Origin: Dickeya aquatica | GTDB taxonomy: Bacteria; Pseudomonadota; Gammaproteobacteria; Enterobacterales; Enterobacteriaceae | Direction: 5' to 3' | Assembly: GCF_900095885.1 (NCBI RefSeq) | Contig: NZ_LT615367.1 | Location: 1,240,001 to 1,304,000 of the forward strand | Length of the DNA: 64,000 nt | In this document: piece after piece, positions 37,391 through 46,918 of the stretch | Numbering within the stretch: the stretch's first letter is position 1 | Layout: each line of letters begins with the position of its first letter | Notes under the pieces: model-generated | Databases searched by the model: none | Seen by the model: the letters and a program-made list of their open reading frames with translations, nothing else | What the model was told of the DNA's origin: nothing | Program-made: the position numbers and the translations under genes

Positions 37391-38419
37391 CTATGACGAA
37401 CGCCGACGAACCAGCCAGATCAATACCGGCGCACCGATAAAGGCGGTGACGATAGACACGCGCAGCTCTCCGGCCACGAGAAGACGACCGACGATATCGG
37501 CACTGAGCAGCAGCAACGGAGCAAAAATCAGTGAATAGAGCAGGATCCAGCGCTGGTCTGACCCTGCCATACGGCGGGCAAGGTGGGGCACCATCAAGCC
37601 GACAAACCCGATCGGGCCTGTCAGCGCGGTTGCCGAACCGCACAGGAGCATCACCGCCAGCATTGCCAGCAGGCGAACCCGTCCTACCTGGGTGCCCAGC
37701 GCGCTGGCAAGGTCATCCCCCATGCTCAGCGCATTGAGCGAGCGCGCCGTAAAAAACGCCAGTGCGCAACCCAGCACAATGGCAGGAGTCACCCAGGCGA
37801 CGTTGACGAGTGAACGAATATCCAGCGTGCCCGCTTCCCACTGGCGCAGTTGATCGAAGGCCAGCGGGTTAAGCAATGTCAGTGATGAGGTAAAACCCGA
37901 CAGCACCGCGCTGATGGCGACGCCTGCGAGCGTCAGGCGTGCCGGATTAACGCGCCCGCCGCACAGTGTGCCTATTATCCACACCATCGAACCGGCGGCC
38001 AGTACCCCAAGCCAGGCAAAACCGAGCCATGACGCCATGCTCGTGATGCCAAAAACGCTGATACCCAGCACAATGGCAAAGCTGGCTCCGGCGTTGACCC
38101 CGAGGATGCCGGGGTCGGCAAGCGGATTACGAGTGAGGGCCTGCATGACGGCACCGGCAGCGCCGAGCGCCATGCCGACCAGCACGCCCGCCAGCGTGCG
38201 CGGCAAGCGAGCCTGCAAAATAATGGTGCTGTCCGGCCCCTGAAGATGGCCGGTCAGGCTGTGCCAGACGACCTCGGGCGCAATGGCGCGGGCACCGATC
38301 ATCAGGCTGGCAAAACAGATGAAAACCAGCAACAGCAGGCCGGGAAATATTCCGGTAGCACGGCGCAAGCGGGCAGTGGATCTGCCTGGGATTATCGCCG
38401 TCGAATCGTGTTCAGACAT
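37391..38419 (-). CDS. cbuD: Ferric siderophore ABC importer, permease (FepD-like)
   Basis: 342 residues, FecCD family. RLPRTLAGVLVGMALGAAGAVMQALTRNPLADPGILGVNAGAS is the conserved segment after helix 2, and GPIGFVGLMVPHLARRM the ATPase-coupling loop. First gene of the leftward importer run, divergent from the EntS-like exporter, with a good Fur-like operator at 38457-38471, 38 bases before its ATG. It is the partner of the downstream permease. Confidence 0.88.
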   Translation of the reverse strand: MSEHDSTAIIPGRSTARLRRATGIFPGLLLLVFICFASLMIGARAIAPEVVWHSLTGHLQGPDSTIILQARLPRTLAGVLVGMALGAAGAVMQALTRNPLADPGILGVNAGASFAIVLGISVFGITSMASWLGFAWLGVLAAGSMVWIIGTLCGGRVNPARLTLAGVAISAVLSGFTSSLTLLNPLAFDQLRQWEAGTLDIRSLVNVAWVTPAIVLGCALAFFTARSLNALSMGDDLASALGTQVGRVRLLAMLAVMLLCGSATALTGPIGFVGLMVPHLARRMAGSDQRWILLYSLIFAPLLLLSADIVGRLLVAGELRVSIVTAFIGAPVLIWLVRRRSS

Positions 38420-38456
38420 AGAGATTGATAAGAAATACTTTATTTAAAAATGCATA

Positions 38457-38471
38457 TGATTATTATTATCA
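38457..38471. promoter_or_regulatory. Fur box in the importer / exporter divergent promoter
   Basis: TGATTATTATTATCA (minus strand TGATAATAATAATCA) matches the 7-1-7 Fur core TGATAAT-n-ATTATCA at all but one of the paired positions. It lies between the divergent permease gene and the EntS-like gene, close to the permease start, so Fe-Fur is expected to repress both directions. Confidence 0.7.
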
Positions 38472-38639
38472 TTAATGGGGTGGCATGGCTAGACTGATAT
38501 CTCCTTATTGGCAAACAGATTGATCTGACGCCGGATAACGCCACCCTCTGCTCTCATGTCCGCCCTCCCTTGGCCATTCATGGCAGGAGGACGGACAACC
38601 ACGCATGTTTCATCAAAAACAGGGATTCGACAACTATTC

Positions 38640-39911
38640 ATGGCTAAATCCTCCTTCTTACTCGATTTCAGTTTGCTTCGGCACAATGCGCACTTTCGCG
38701 CCATTTTTTTCGCCCGCCTGCTGTCGGTGTTTGCGCTGGGTATGCTGACGGTCGGTGTACCGGTACAAATTCAGGCATTAACCGGATCAACGTTGCAGGT
38801 CGGCGTGGCTGTCGCGCTGGATGGCGTGGGGATGTTTATCGGGCTGATGTGTGGCGGGGTATTGGCCGATCGCTTTGATCGTCGCAAGCTCATTCTGTTT
38901 GCCCGCGGGACGTGCGGCATCGGTTTTGTCGCCCTGAGCCTGAATGCGTTTTATGACAGCCCATCGCTGCTGGCGCTTTATGTGCTGTCTGCCTGGGATG
39001 GTTTTTTTGGTGCACTGGGGATGACGGCGCTCATGGCGGTGATCCCGCAATTGGTTGGCCGGGAAAATCTGCCTGCTGCTGGCGCGTTGACCATGCTGAC
39101 GGTGCGACTCGGGGCCATCCTCTCTCCTGCGCTGGGCGGGGTGATTATTGTTGCCGGTGGCGTTGGCTGGAATTTTGCGGTGGCAGCGGCGGGGACGCTG
39201 GCGACCCTGATCCCACTGGTGCGCCTGCCGGTGATGCGCCCGGCACCGGGGAAACCCGAGCACCCGGTCGAGGCGTTGATGGGCGGCTTGCGTTTCGTCT
39301 GCTCACATCCGGTGGTGGGGAGTGTGGTGTGCGTGGGTATGCTGCTGAGTATGGTGGGAGCGATGCGCGTGCTGTTTCCTGCTCTGGCGGCTGAGGCCTA
39401 TCAGGCCGGGCCATCGGCGGTGGGGTTGATGTATTCAGCCGTACCGCTCGGTGCCATGCTGGGGGCGTTCACCAGCGGTTGGGTGCCGCACGTAAAGCGG
39501 CCCGGTAAAGTCTTGCTGGGCTGTGCGCTAGGCGCGTTTCTGGCGGTTGCCTCATTGGGGCTGTTTAACCACCTGTTACCGGCATTGCTGGTATTGGTCT
39601 GTTATGGCTATTGCAACGCCATCGCTTCGCTGTTGCAGTTTACCCTTATCCAGACGCATACGCCGGATGCGCTGCTCGGCAGGGTCAACAGTCTTGGCAG
39701 TGCACAAGATGTGTGCGGTGACTCAGCCGGCGCGCTGGTGCTGGGGGCAATGGGTAAGTTTCTGGCTCCGGCGCTCAGCATCCTGTCTTTCGCCAGTGCC
39801 GCTGTGGCGCTGACGGCGGTGTTGGCGCTGCTGGTGCGGCCGTTGCGCCAGAGCGGCTTTGGTCAGGCCGAGGGGGAAGAGCCTCAGCCGACTACCGATA
39901 CCACCGCATAG
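38640..39911 (+). CDS. EntS-like MFS siderophore exporter
   Basis: 423 residues from ATG 38640, chosen because MAKSSFLLDFSLLRHNAHFRA aligns with the start of E. coli EntS. The frame is open 28 codons upstream, and the local ribosome site is weak, so the start is uncertain. Twelve membrane helices. EntS-type motifs include GVPVQIQALTGST, GGVLADRFDRRKLILFARGTCGIGF, WDGFFGALG, LVGREN.., LTMLTVRLG and LGRVNSL. Exports the newly made catechol siderophore through the inner membrane. It shares a Fur-type divergent promoter with the importer permeases and converges on the binding-protein gene. Confidence 0.87.
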   Translation: MAKSSFLLDFSLLRHNAHFRAIFFARLLSVFALGMLTVGVPVQIQALTGSTLQVGVAVALDGVGMFIGLMCGGVLADRFDRRKLILFARGTCGIGFVALSLNAFYDSPSLLALYVLSAWDGFFGALGMTALMAVIPQLVGRENLPAAGALTMLTVRLGAILSPALGGVIIVAGGVGWNFAVAAAGTLATLIPLVRLPVMRPAPGKPEHPVEALMGGLRFVCSHPVVGSVVCVGMLLSMVGAMRVLFPALAAEAYQAGPSAVGLMYSAVPLGAMLGAFTSGWVPHVKRPGKVLLGCALGAFLAVASLGLFNHLLPALLVLVCYGYCNAIASLLQFTLIQTHTPDALLGRVNSLGSAQDVCGDSAGALVLGAMGKFLAPALSILSFASAAVALTAVLALLVRPLRQSGFGQAEGEEPQPTTDTTA

Positions 39912-39930
39912 CGGGTAAAGCCCGGCCAGG

Positions 39931-40992
39931 TTAACCGGCGGGCTGGCGGGCAAAAAATCGCTCAATTTGCGCCAGCATATTGCTGGCGCTGTAGTAATCG
40001 AGCCGGAAGGTATCTGCCCCCATCGCCCAGACCCGATGTTGCACGACTGGCTCAAGATGGCTGAGGAACGGGTTGGCGGTAAGCCGGTTAACGGTGTGCT
40101 CATCGTTGGCAAACAGCAACAGTGATTGGCCGTTGAGGCTACCGGCCATGTTTTCACCGGAAATTTGCACAATGTCCTGCCGTTTTCCCATCCGGGTTTC
40201 GGTGGGCAGGTTATCCGGCAGGGTCGCCAGTTGAAAGCCCAGTTCAGAGAGTAATTGCCCCTGAGCGGATGCCCGCGTCCACAGGTTAACGCCCCGGCCA
40301 TCTTCGTAATACACCAGCGCCGATACTGGCTGAGGCGGTAACACAATCGCCTGTTTAACCTCTAACACCCGCTGTTCAAAACGGGCTATCACCTGCGAGG
40401 CATCGCTGTCATGGCCGGTGGCATAGCCAAGGTATTCGGCTAACTGCTGCCAGCTCTTGTCGCCATAATCCACCACCAGCGTTGGCGCAACGCTGACAAG
40501 CTGGTCATACAATTTCAATGCTGAATCGCCCCCCGTTGCTGCAATGATTATCAAGTCCGGGGCGGTGGCGGCAATCGCTTCTGCATTTGGCTCGGTGATA
40601 TACAGCGCTTTCACGCCCTGGGCTTTCGCCTGCGCGCTCCATTGGCGAAAAAAACCGTGATCATCAGAAACGGCGGTGTTGGGACTGGTGGCTCCTGAGC
40701 CAGCCAGCGGCGCGTTGATGGCCAGCAAGGTACCGCTCAGGGTCACACTGGTTGAGACAATGCGGCGCGGTGGTTGTGTCAGCGTGAGCGGGCCTTTCGG
40801 CGTTTGCAGCGTGCGCGGCCAGCCCGCAGAGGCGGTGCTGGCGGTATGCGATGTGGCGGGGGCGGGCGGCGTGTCGCATCCGGTGAGGGCAAACAGCGCC
40901 AGCAGGAACACAACCTGCCACCCGTTATGAAATCGGCCGGATTTCCATGATGTAAAGCCGGTTCCCGGCATACGCCAGTCTGATGCCTGCAT
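39931..40992 (-). CDS. cbuB: Ferric siderophore-binding lipoprotein (FepB-like)
   Basis: 353 residues. Hydrophobic signal with lipobox LFALTGC (Cys39), then a Pro/Ala/Thr-rich linker and a class III periplasmic binding fold: PRRIVSTSVTLSGTLLAI, PNAEAIAATAPDLIII, a linking helix and DTFRLDYYSA near the end, as in FepB. Captures the ferric siderophore delivered by the receptor and hands it to the permease pair. The annotated ATG leaves a long polar N-terminus, and Met8 is a reasonable alternative start. Separate from the other importer genes, with its own Fur-like site upstream. Confidence 0.88.
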   Translation of the reverse strand: MQASDWRMPGTGFTSWKSGRFHNGWQVVFLLALFALTGCDTPPAPATSHTASTASAGWPRTLQTPKGPLTLTQPPRRIVSTSVTLSGTLLAINAPLAGSGATSPNTAVSDDHGFFRQWSAQAKAQGVKALYITEPNAEAIAATAPDLIIIAATGGDSALKLYDQLVSVAPTLVVDYGDKSWQQLAEYLGYATGHDSDASQVIARFEQRVLEVKQAIVLPPQPVSALVYYEDGRGVNLWTRASAQGQLLSELGFQLATLPDNLPTETRMGKRQDIVQISGENMAGSLNGQSLLLFANDEHTVNRLTANPFLSHLEPVVQHRVWAMGADTFRLDYYSASNMLAQIERFFARQPAG

Positions 40993-41457
40993 ACGATGAC
41001 CTTTTAATGAATGGAAGATAAATACGTGACCATAAGGTTATCGATAATGCGTCTCATAAACAACACTGGCGATGAAATTATGAATTCGTACTAATGATTC
41101 TTTTAATCATAAATTATTAGCGGGATGTGCTGGTTTTTTTTGTTTGGTTAATTTCATTCATTTTTTTAGCCAAAACAAATGAGTACGGTTTGATACGTTT
41201 TGTCAGTGATGTGCGGTGAGTCTGTATCACCCTATTTAAAAGTGTAATAATATTAATGAATCTATCTCGCAAGATGGATCGACTATCCCCCGCAAACGTG
41301 ACAAAACGGTGCGGCAGTAACCGCAAAGAAACAGGGAGATAGCTGAATGGTCATGAAGACCTCTGGCTGCCTTTGTGCGCTGATGCGGGGAGGGTGTTCC
41401 TTTCATTAGGTCGTAAGAAGGCGTTACCTATTATTATCATGCTCGGAAAACGGATTT
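40993..41457. other. AT-rich regulatory gap
   Basis: 465 bases between the binding-protein gene and the first Svx-like gene. It contains the Fur-like site at 41043-41061. A 20-codon frame at 41347-41409 with a GGGAGA ribosome site is visible but I see no support for a product. Nothing else recognisable. Confidence 0.5.
41043..41061. promoter_or_regulatory. Fur-box-like site upstream of the binding-protein gene
   Basis: GATAATGCGTCTCATAAAC agrees with the 19-base Fur consensus at about 13 positions by eye, 51 bases from the start of the leftward binding-protein gene. Plausible Fe-Fur operator; not tested by matrix scoring. Confidence 0.5.
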
Positions 41458-43314
41458 ATGTCGCAGATAAAAAAATCGATATCTCTGGGGCGCTGTTTGC
41501 TGGCGGCAGGTAGCCTGCTGGCGGCGAACATTGCGTATGCGGATGAAACCTGCGTGGCCGGGAACTGGCAAGCCAGTAATGTCAGAGATATGCCCGCCGT
41601 GCAGTACCAGACCGAACATTTTGCCTTTCGCTGGAACAGTAATCAGGTTAAACAGGCTGACGTGGTGGCGGCGGGTAAGCAACTGGAGCTGATCTGGGAT
41701 AAGTTCATTAACCAGATAAAATTCCCGCAACCCTACTGCAATGCCACCACCAAGTACAAAGCGAATATTCACATCGACCCCTCTTTTGGCCTTACCGGCG
41801 GGGTGGCTGATGGTAACACGATGGGGATGTGGATTGGCCCCGATACGCTGTTGGATCACTGGGGACTGGCGCATGAGTTTACCCATGCATTACAGGGGCA
41901 AACCGGCAGTTTCCAGTCTTCTGGCGAGCAAAATTTCGTGGGCTGGATCTGGGAATCCCACGCTAACTGGATGGCGCATCAGCTAGAGGAATACCGCGGC
42001 ACGTCGGCACATTGCTCCGACATGCTGGTCAACTACCCGCATATGTATCTCGGCTCGACCCGCGATCGTTACTGCAACTGGCAGTTCATGGAGCATTTGA
42101 AAAACCGTTACGGTTATAGCGCCGTTAACGATCTCTGGGCCAAGGCACCGAAAGCCGGCAGCGCAGAGCAGAACACCACCGATCCGTTTAGTGTGCTGAA
42201 AAACAACATGGGCTGGAGCCAGTCGCAGTTGAATGACTTCTTTGGCGAGTGGGCGCTGCGCAATGTGAACTGGGATTACACCGACCCGGATGGTTATGAT
42301 CGCGGAAGTTTTTATCGCCGGACCTATGGCGGATATGGTGCGGTAACACCGTCACAGCAAACGGCCGACCAATTGCTGCGCACCACGTCGCTGGAGCCGG
42401 TGAGCGCTTCTGGCGTTCGTCGTTTTGCTGTGCCGTTTGATCAAGCGCCTCAGCGCTGGGGCTATAACATCGTGCGCCTGCTGCCAGACAGCGGAGCCAC
42501 CAAAGTCACCGTGTCGTTGCAGGGCATTGTGCAAAGTGCGCCTGCGGTTAACCGATTGCCGGGCCTGAAAAATGAACCGGCATCCCTGACGCAGCCAGAT
42601 TCTGACTGGCGCTGGGGATTGGTGGCAATCGACTCGGCCGGTAAAACGCGCTACAGCGCATTACAGCGTGGCTCAACTGCCAAAATCAGCAATTTCGCGG
42701 TGAAGTCTAACGACAAAGGGCTGTATCTGGTGGTGATGGGAACTCCGTCGCAAATGCATCAGATAACCTGGGATCAGCCTTATTACTCGCTGTATCGCTA
42801 CCCCTGGACGGTGGATGTGACCAATGCCTGGCCGGAAGGCGCGCAGCCAAACGCACCAACCCCGACCACCAGTGGGCGTCGTCACAGTAATGGCGGTGGT
42901 TGGGTAGCCGCTGGCGCGGAAGTGGCGTCTACGGCGTATGTCGGCCCTTATGCACGCGTGATTGGCGGCAAAGTGCTCGACTATGCCCGTATTGAAGACC
43001 ATGCCACGGTATTAAGCGGCACGGTGTCTGGCAATGCCCGCGTCAGTGGCCTGACGGTGGTTCAGGGTGACACAGTCATCAAAGACAACGCCCAGGTCAA
43101 TACCATCTTTAAAGGGCCGGGAGCGTTTGAAACGGGTGTGGTGGTCTCGGGTACGGCGCAATTCCGGGGCGATGCGGAAATCCGTGGCGCTTCGGCATCG
43201 CGCGGCGTGTTCTACGGTTTCATTGATGCCGATGCGGTGAAGGATACGCAATCCGGTGCCAGCCTGACCGAGGCGGTACCGGAAGTCACCGAACGTCCGG
43301 CTTACGCCAAATGA
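41458..43314 (+). CDS. Svx/AvrXca-like secreted protein with HExxH, copy 1
   Basis: 618 residues with a Sec signal peptide ending ANIAYA-DE. Related to Pectobacterium Svx and Xanthomonas AvrXca; Dickeya paralogues reported in the Out secretome are called AvrL and AvrM, and I cannot tell which this is. A zinc-peptidase-type motif HEFTH lies at 139-143, followed by WESHANW about 30 residues on, which may give the third ligand. C-terminal quarter: repeated short beta motifs (AYVGPYARVIGGKVLDYARI, ATVLSGTVSGNARVSGLTV) suggesting a left-handed beta-helix. A Cys-rich pair near 180-205 is absent in copy 2. Probably exported by Out. Confidence 0.85.
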   Translation: MSQIKKSISLGRCLLAAGSLLAANIAYADETCVAGNWQASNVRDMPAVQYQTEHFAFRWNSNQVKQADVVAAGKQLELIWDKFINQIKFPQPYCNATTKYKANIHIDPSFGLTGGVADGNTMGMWIGPDTLLDHWGLAHEFTHALQGQTGSFQSSGEQNFVGWIWESHANWMAHQLEEYRGTSAHCSDMLVNYPHMYLGSTRDRYCNWQFMEHLKNRYGYSAVNDLWAKAPKAGSAEQNTTDPFSVLKNNMGWSQSQLNDFFGEWALRNVNWDYTDPDGYDRGSFYRRTYGGYGAVTPSQQTADQLLRTTSLEPVSASGVRRFAVPFDQAPQRWGYNIVRLLPDSGATKVTVSLQGIVQSAPAVNRLPGLKNEPASLTQPDSDWRWGLVAIDSAGKTRYSALQRGSTAKISNFAVKSNDKGLYLVVMGTPSQMHQITWDQPYYSLYRYPWTVDVTNAWPEGAQPNAPTPTTSGRRHSNGGGWVAAGAEVASTAYVGPYARVIGGKVLDYARIEDHATVLSGTVSGNARVSGLTVVQGDTVIKDNAQVNTIFKGPGAFETGVVVSGTAQFRGDAEIRGASASRGVFYGFIDADAVKDTQSGASLTEAVPEVTERPAYAK

Positions 43315-43341
43315 TAACCGGCTGAAGACGGTATCAACATG

Positions 43342-43371
43342 AAAAGGGAACCGGGTAGCGGGTTCCCTTTT
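43342..43371 (+). terminator. Terminator after Svx-like copy 1
   Basis: AAAAGGGAACC (43342-43352) pairs with GGTTCCCTTTT (43361-43371), loop GGGTAGCG. The A-run before and T-run after make it usable in both directions. It separates the two Svx-like genes into individual units. Confidence 0.8.
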
Positions 43372-43455
43372 CGTCAGGGACATCGTGAGCGGCGGCGTAA
43401 ATCAGGATCAACGCGCGCTCAGCATACGTGAAGAACTCAGTTAAAGGATGACGTG

Positions 43456-45348
43456 ATGGTACATATCAGGACTGTGGCCCGGATGGTCAAAGGTGCGTTG
43501 ATTATCGGTGGCTTGTTTACATTGACTCCGGCGTTCGCCGATGAAACCTGTATCGCAGGTAACTGGCAGGCCGATACCTCGGTGACAGGTATGCCCGCCG
43601 TGAAATATCAGAGCACGCATTTTGCTTTTCGCTGGAAAGACAGCGATGCGGGCAAACTGAATACGCAAGACGTCGAGGCGGCGGCAAAGCGGTTAGAGCA
43701 AGCCTGGGACAAGTACGTTAATCAGATTAAGTTCCCAGAGCCTTATTGCAACAGCAAGGTGAAACTCAAAGCTAACGTCCACCTCGACCCGACGTTTGCG
43801 TTGACCGGTGGTTTGGCGTCGAATGGCAGTATGGCAATGTGGATTGGCACGGAAGAGCTGAAGAACACATGGTCGATCAGTTGGGCGATGGCTCATGAGC
43901 TGGCACATGCGCTGCAAGGTCAGACCGGCGGTTTTCAGGCTACTGCGCCGGACAGTATCAATTATATGGGCTGGTTCTGGGAGGCCCACGCCGACTGGAT
44001 GACTCACCAACTGGATGACCTTCACCACACTCAGACTGACCGGGTGGAAGAAGCGATTAATACGCCGCATTTGTATCTTGGCAACACGCGTACCCGCTAT
44101 GGCGGCTGGATGTTCCTGGAAAACCTGAAAAACCGTTACGGCTATAAAGCCGTCAATGATTTGTGGGCGAAAGCGCCGAAATCAGGCGATCCCGGGCAGG
44201 CGACGGCCGATCCGTTTAGTGTGCTGAAAAGCAACATGGGCTGGAGTCAGTCTGAGCTGAACGATTTCTTTGGTGACTGGGCATTGCGTAATGTCGGCTG
44301 GGACTATACTGACCCGGATGGCTATAACCAGGGCGCGGTTTATCGTCGCATCGTGGGCGGCTATGACGCCTTCGAGCCAAATGGCGGCAACTCGCATCGA
44401 CTTCTGCGTGTCGCGACGCTTGATCCTATCAGCAATACCTCAGGCGCACGTCGTTTTGGCGTACTCTACGAGCAGGCACCGCAGCGCTGGGGTTACAACG
44501 TGGTGCGGCTAATACCAGACAGTGGTGCCAGCCGGATCAGCGTGAAATTCAACGGTGTTATCCAGAACGTGGCGGCGGTCAATCGCTTCCCCGGCCTTAA
44601 AAACGATCCGGTTGCACTCGTGTCGCCGGATCCCGACTGGCGCTGGGGTCTGGTTGCGGTCAATGCATCAGGTAAGGTGCGTTACAGTGCGTTACAGCGT
44701 GGTGCCAGTAACACCGTTAATAATTTCTCTATCAAGAAAGGTGAAAGCCTCTATCTGGTGGTGATGGGGACACCGACAGAGATGCACAAAATTAAATGGG
44801 ATCAGGCTTACTACGGCGTGTATCGCTATCCTTGGACGGTGGATCTGACCAATGCCTGGGCCGATGGCAGTCAACCGAATGCACCAACGCCGACGGCCAA
44901 TGGCCACCGCCATCGTAACGGTGGCGGCTGGGTTGCCGAAGGCGCACAGGTGGATGACACCGCGTATGTCGGGCCGTATGCCAAAGTGCTGGGCGGCAGC
45001 GTGTTAGGTAACGCCCGCATTGAAGACCATGCAACGGTTATCGGTGGCACGGTATCGGATAATGCACGCATCAGCGGCCTGACGGTGGTTCAGGGTGATG
45101 CGGTGATTAAAGATAACGCGCAGGCCAATACCGCACTCTGGCCGCTCGGGTTAACGGTTCCCGGGCTGGTGGTGTCCGGGAATGCGCAACTACGCGGAGA
45201 TATCGATGCGCAAGAAGCGAATATGGCGATATCGCGTGGGGTGTTCTATGGCTATCTGACCAATGCAGAGAGCCGAGACAAACAGGCCGGTGCTGACCTG
45301 ACCGAGGCCGTACCGGAAGTCACCGAACGCCCGGCTTACGCAAAATAG
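43456..45348 (+). CDS. Svx/AvrXca-like secreted protein with HExxH, copy 2
   Basis: 630 residues from ATG 43456, preceded by AAAGGA at 7 bases (a GTG one codon earlier is less likely). Paralogue of the preceding gene along the whole length. Signal peptide ends TPAFA-DETC, HELAH lies at 147-151, and WEAHADW about 30 residues later. The large central block is nearly identical in pattern (GWSQSELNDFFGDWALRNV, WDYTDPDGYN). The same C-terminal beta-repeat region is present, and both copies end in TEAVPEVTERPAYAK. Tandem duplication is evident. Expected to be a secreted, possibly metal-dependent enzyme acting in the plant; activity is unproven from sequence. Confidence 0.85.
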   Translation: MVHIRTVARMVKGALIIGGLFTLTPAFADETCIAGNWQADTSVTGMPAVKYQSTHFAFRWKDSDAGKLNTQDVEAAAKRLEQAWDKYVNQIKFPEPYCNSKVKLKANVHLDPTFALTGGLASNGSMAMWIGTEELKNTWSISWAMAHELAHALQGQTGGFQATAPDSINYMGWFWEAHADWMTHQLDDLHHTQTDRVEEAINTPHLYLGNTRTRYGGWMFLENLKNRYGYKAVNDLWAKAPKSGDPGQATADPFSVLKSNMGWSQSELNDFFGDWALRNVGWDYTDPDGYNQGAVYRRIVGGYDAFEPNGGNSHRLLRVATLDPISNTSGARRFGVLYEQAPQRWGYNVVRLIPDSGASRISVKFNGVIQNVAAVNRFPGLKNDPVALVSPDPDWRWGLVAVNASGKVRYSALQRGASNTVNNFSIKKGESLYLVVMGTPTEMHKIKWDQAYYGVYRYPWTVDLTNAWADGSQPNAPTPTANGHRHRNGGGWVAEGAQVDDTAYVGPYAKVLGGSVLGNARIEDHATVIGGTVSDNARISGLTVVQGDAVIKDNAQANTALWPLGLTVPGLVVSGNAQLRGDIDAQEANMAISRGVFYGYLTNAESRDKQAGADLTEAVPEVTERPAYAK

Positions 45349-45394
45349 GCGGCATGCAGGGCTGGTCGCCGTTTATCGGCTGACAATCGGGGTA

Positions 45395-45424
45395 TAAACA
45401 ACGGGGCGCAAGCCCCGTTGTTTA
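45395..45424. terminator. Bidirectional terminator between convergent genes
   Basis: TAAACAACGGGGC (45395-45407), loop GCAA, GCCCCGTTGTTTA (45412-45424): a strong hairpin between Svx-like copy 2 and the leftward acid phosphatase gene. Confidence 0.8.
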
Positions 45425-45469
45425 TGGCCGAGCGGTGTTGTCTGTGGCAGAGGGGCGGTGAAGCGTCAA

Positions 45470-46279
45470 TTATTGCCCGCTCCAGGCGCGCAACTGCTGT
45501 TCACGCACCCGCAGTTTCTGCTCTGGCGACAGCTTGTTGTAGTCTTTGTCCAGCCCGCTTTCCCAGTCACCGTAGAGCGGGTTAGGTAACACAATGAACT
45601 GGGTGCCGAATTTGGCCCGGTTAGCGCTGACGAATGCCCGACGTTCCTCGTTCAATTTGTGGTAAGTCGCTGCGCCAAAATCGTTCAGGTTATCGCCGAT
45701 ATACAGCACAATCTGGTTGCCTTTGGCACTGATTTCATCAAATCGCGCCTGTTTGTTGCTATTTCCCTTGCTCAGCCACAGCGTCTGGTCATTCACGTCT
45801 GGGAAGCCGAGTTTGAGCATATTTTCCCGGGTATCAGCCGCTTCGCTTTCCAGCCGGTTGGACACATACAGCACCTGGCCGCCGTGGCTATTCACGTAGC
45901 GGGCGAACTCTACCGCACCGGGGACAGCCCGCGCCTGGCTTGCATGTGACCAGCGGCTCCAGCTTGCCGGGCTAAACGGTTGGCCTTGTTTAGCCTGCCA
46001 GCCGCTGTATGCGCTGTTATCCAGCATGGTTTCATCTATATCGACCACCACCACTTTTTTCTTGCCTGCCGTGCTCTGGACAGCATCAAACGCTACCCGG
46101 GCTGAGTTAAAGGCTTGATAACACAATGCCTGATATTCACCGGACTGCTGGAACCAGTTCAGCGCCAAAACCGATTGATGAGACAGGGTGGCCTGTGCAT
46201 CTTGTTGATGAACGGTGGTACATCCGGTTAGCGCCAGAGCGGCTATCAAGGCGCTGGCAGCAAAAGTGAATTTTTTCAT
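45470..46279 (-). CDS. Class C acid phosphatase, lipoprotein e(P4) family
   Basis: 269 residues. Lipobox LALTGC puts the lipid-bearing Cys at position 20. HAD-superfamily motif I is VVDIDETMLDNS with Asp80 and Asp82, and a later GDNLNDFG supplies the acidic motif IV. The family (Haemophilus Hel/e(P4), class C non-specific acid phosphatases) dephosphorylates nucleotides such as NMN at the outer membrane or in the periplasm. It stands alone, convergent with the second Svx-like gene. A GGAAAC-type ribosome region precedes ATG. Confidence 0.92.
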   Translation of the reverse strand: MKKFTFAASALIAALALTGCTTVHQQDAQATLSHQSVLALNWFQQSGEYQALCYQAFNSARVAFDAVQSTAGKKKVVVVDIDETMLDNSAYSGWQAKQGQPFSPASWSRWSHASQARAVPGAVEFARYVNSHGGQVLYVSNRLESEAADTRENMLKLGFPDVNDQTLWLSKGNSNKQARFDEISAKGNQIVLYIGDNLNDFGAATYHKLNEERRAFVSANRAKFGTQFIVLPNPLYGDWESGLDKDYNKLSPEQKLRVREQQLRAWSGQ

Positions 46280-46918
46280 GAAGTTTCCTTAATGGGCCGG
46301 GTAATGTGTGCCGGCCGTTATGGTTGTGCCTGTCTGGGCGATGTGATGCGTCATGCTGAGCTGTCAGGCTCGTCATCGAATCAGGAATGATCCGAGGAGT
46401 AAATACGTTGGTTTAATTTGCTCGCACTTTTTTAATGTCTGTCACGAATTCATGATGTTTTGAGCTGTGCATCATTGATGAAAATATCGTGTATTTGTTT
46501 TTTCTGTCATGCAGGGAAAAGAGAATGTCCGCATAATTTATTATTAATATAAAAATAATTTCAATGAAATAAATTGAGGTTTTTCCTTCTGTCGATATTG
46601 TGATGTGGATGTTGGTGATGCAAATTTGCATTACTTTTTTCTTGTTACTCTTGCTTATTTTTAAAGTGCCATATTGTGATACTGCTCATGCTTTTTCGCT
46701 CTGAAATGATGATTGTTTTTTTATTAAAACTGTCGTTATGATGTTTTATTTTACAGGCGTGTAATGTCATGGTTTTTTGAATTTTTTTTTGGCTTTGTCA
46801 TTATGTTGTTTTGATTTCTTCATTTATTCGTAAAGCGAGTGAAGTCGTTTTTCTTTGCCGTTAAAAGCACTTATGGGCAATGACGCCCAATGTAAGTAAA
46901 ACAGAAACAGGAGATGAT
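46280..46918. other. AT-rich gap upstream of the NLP gene
   Basis: 639 bases, strongly AT-rich with long T-runs (46774-46792 and elsewhere). It separates the divergent phosphatase and NLP genes. I find no coding or RNA gene and no convincing operator. Such AT-rich leaders are typical H-NS-type silenced promoters of virulence genes, but that is inference. Confidence 0.5.

Noticed and set aside
41347..41409. 20-codon frame with ribosome site before Svx-like copy 1
   Set aside because: No conservation evidence, unusual composition and no signal or regulatory codons; could be chance.
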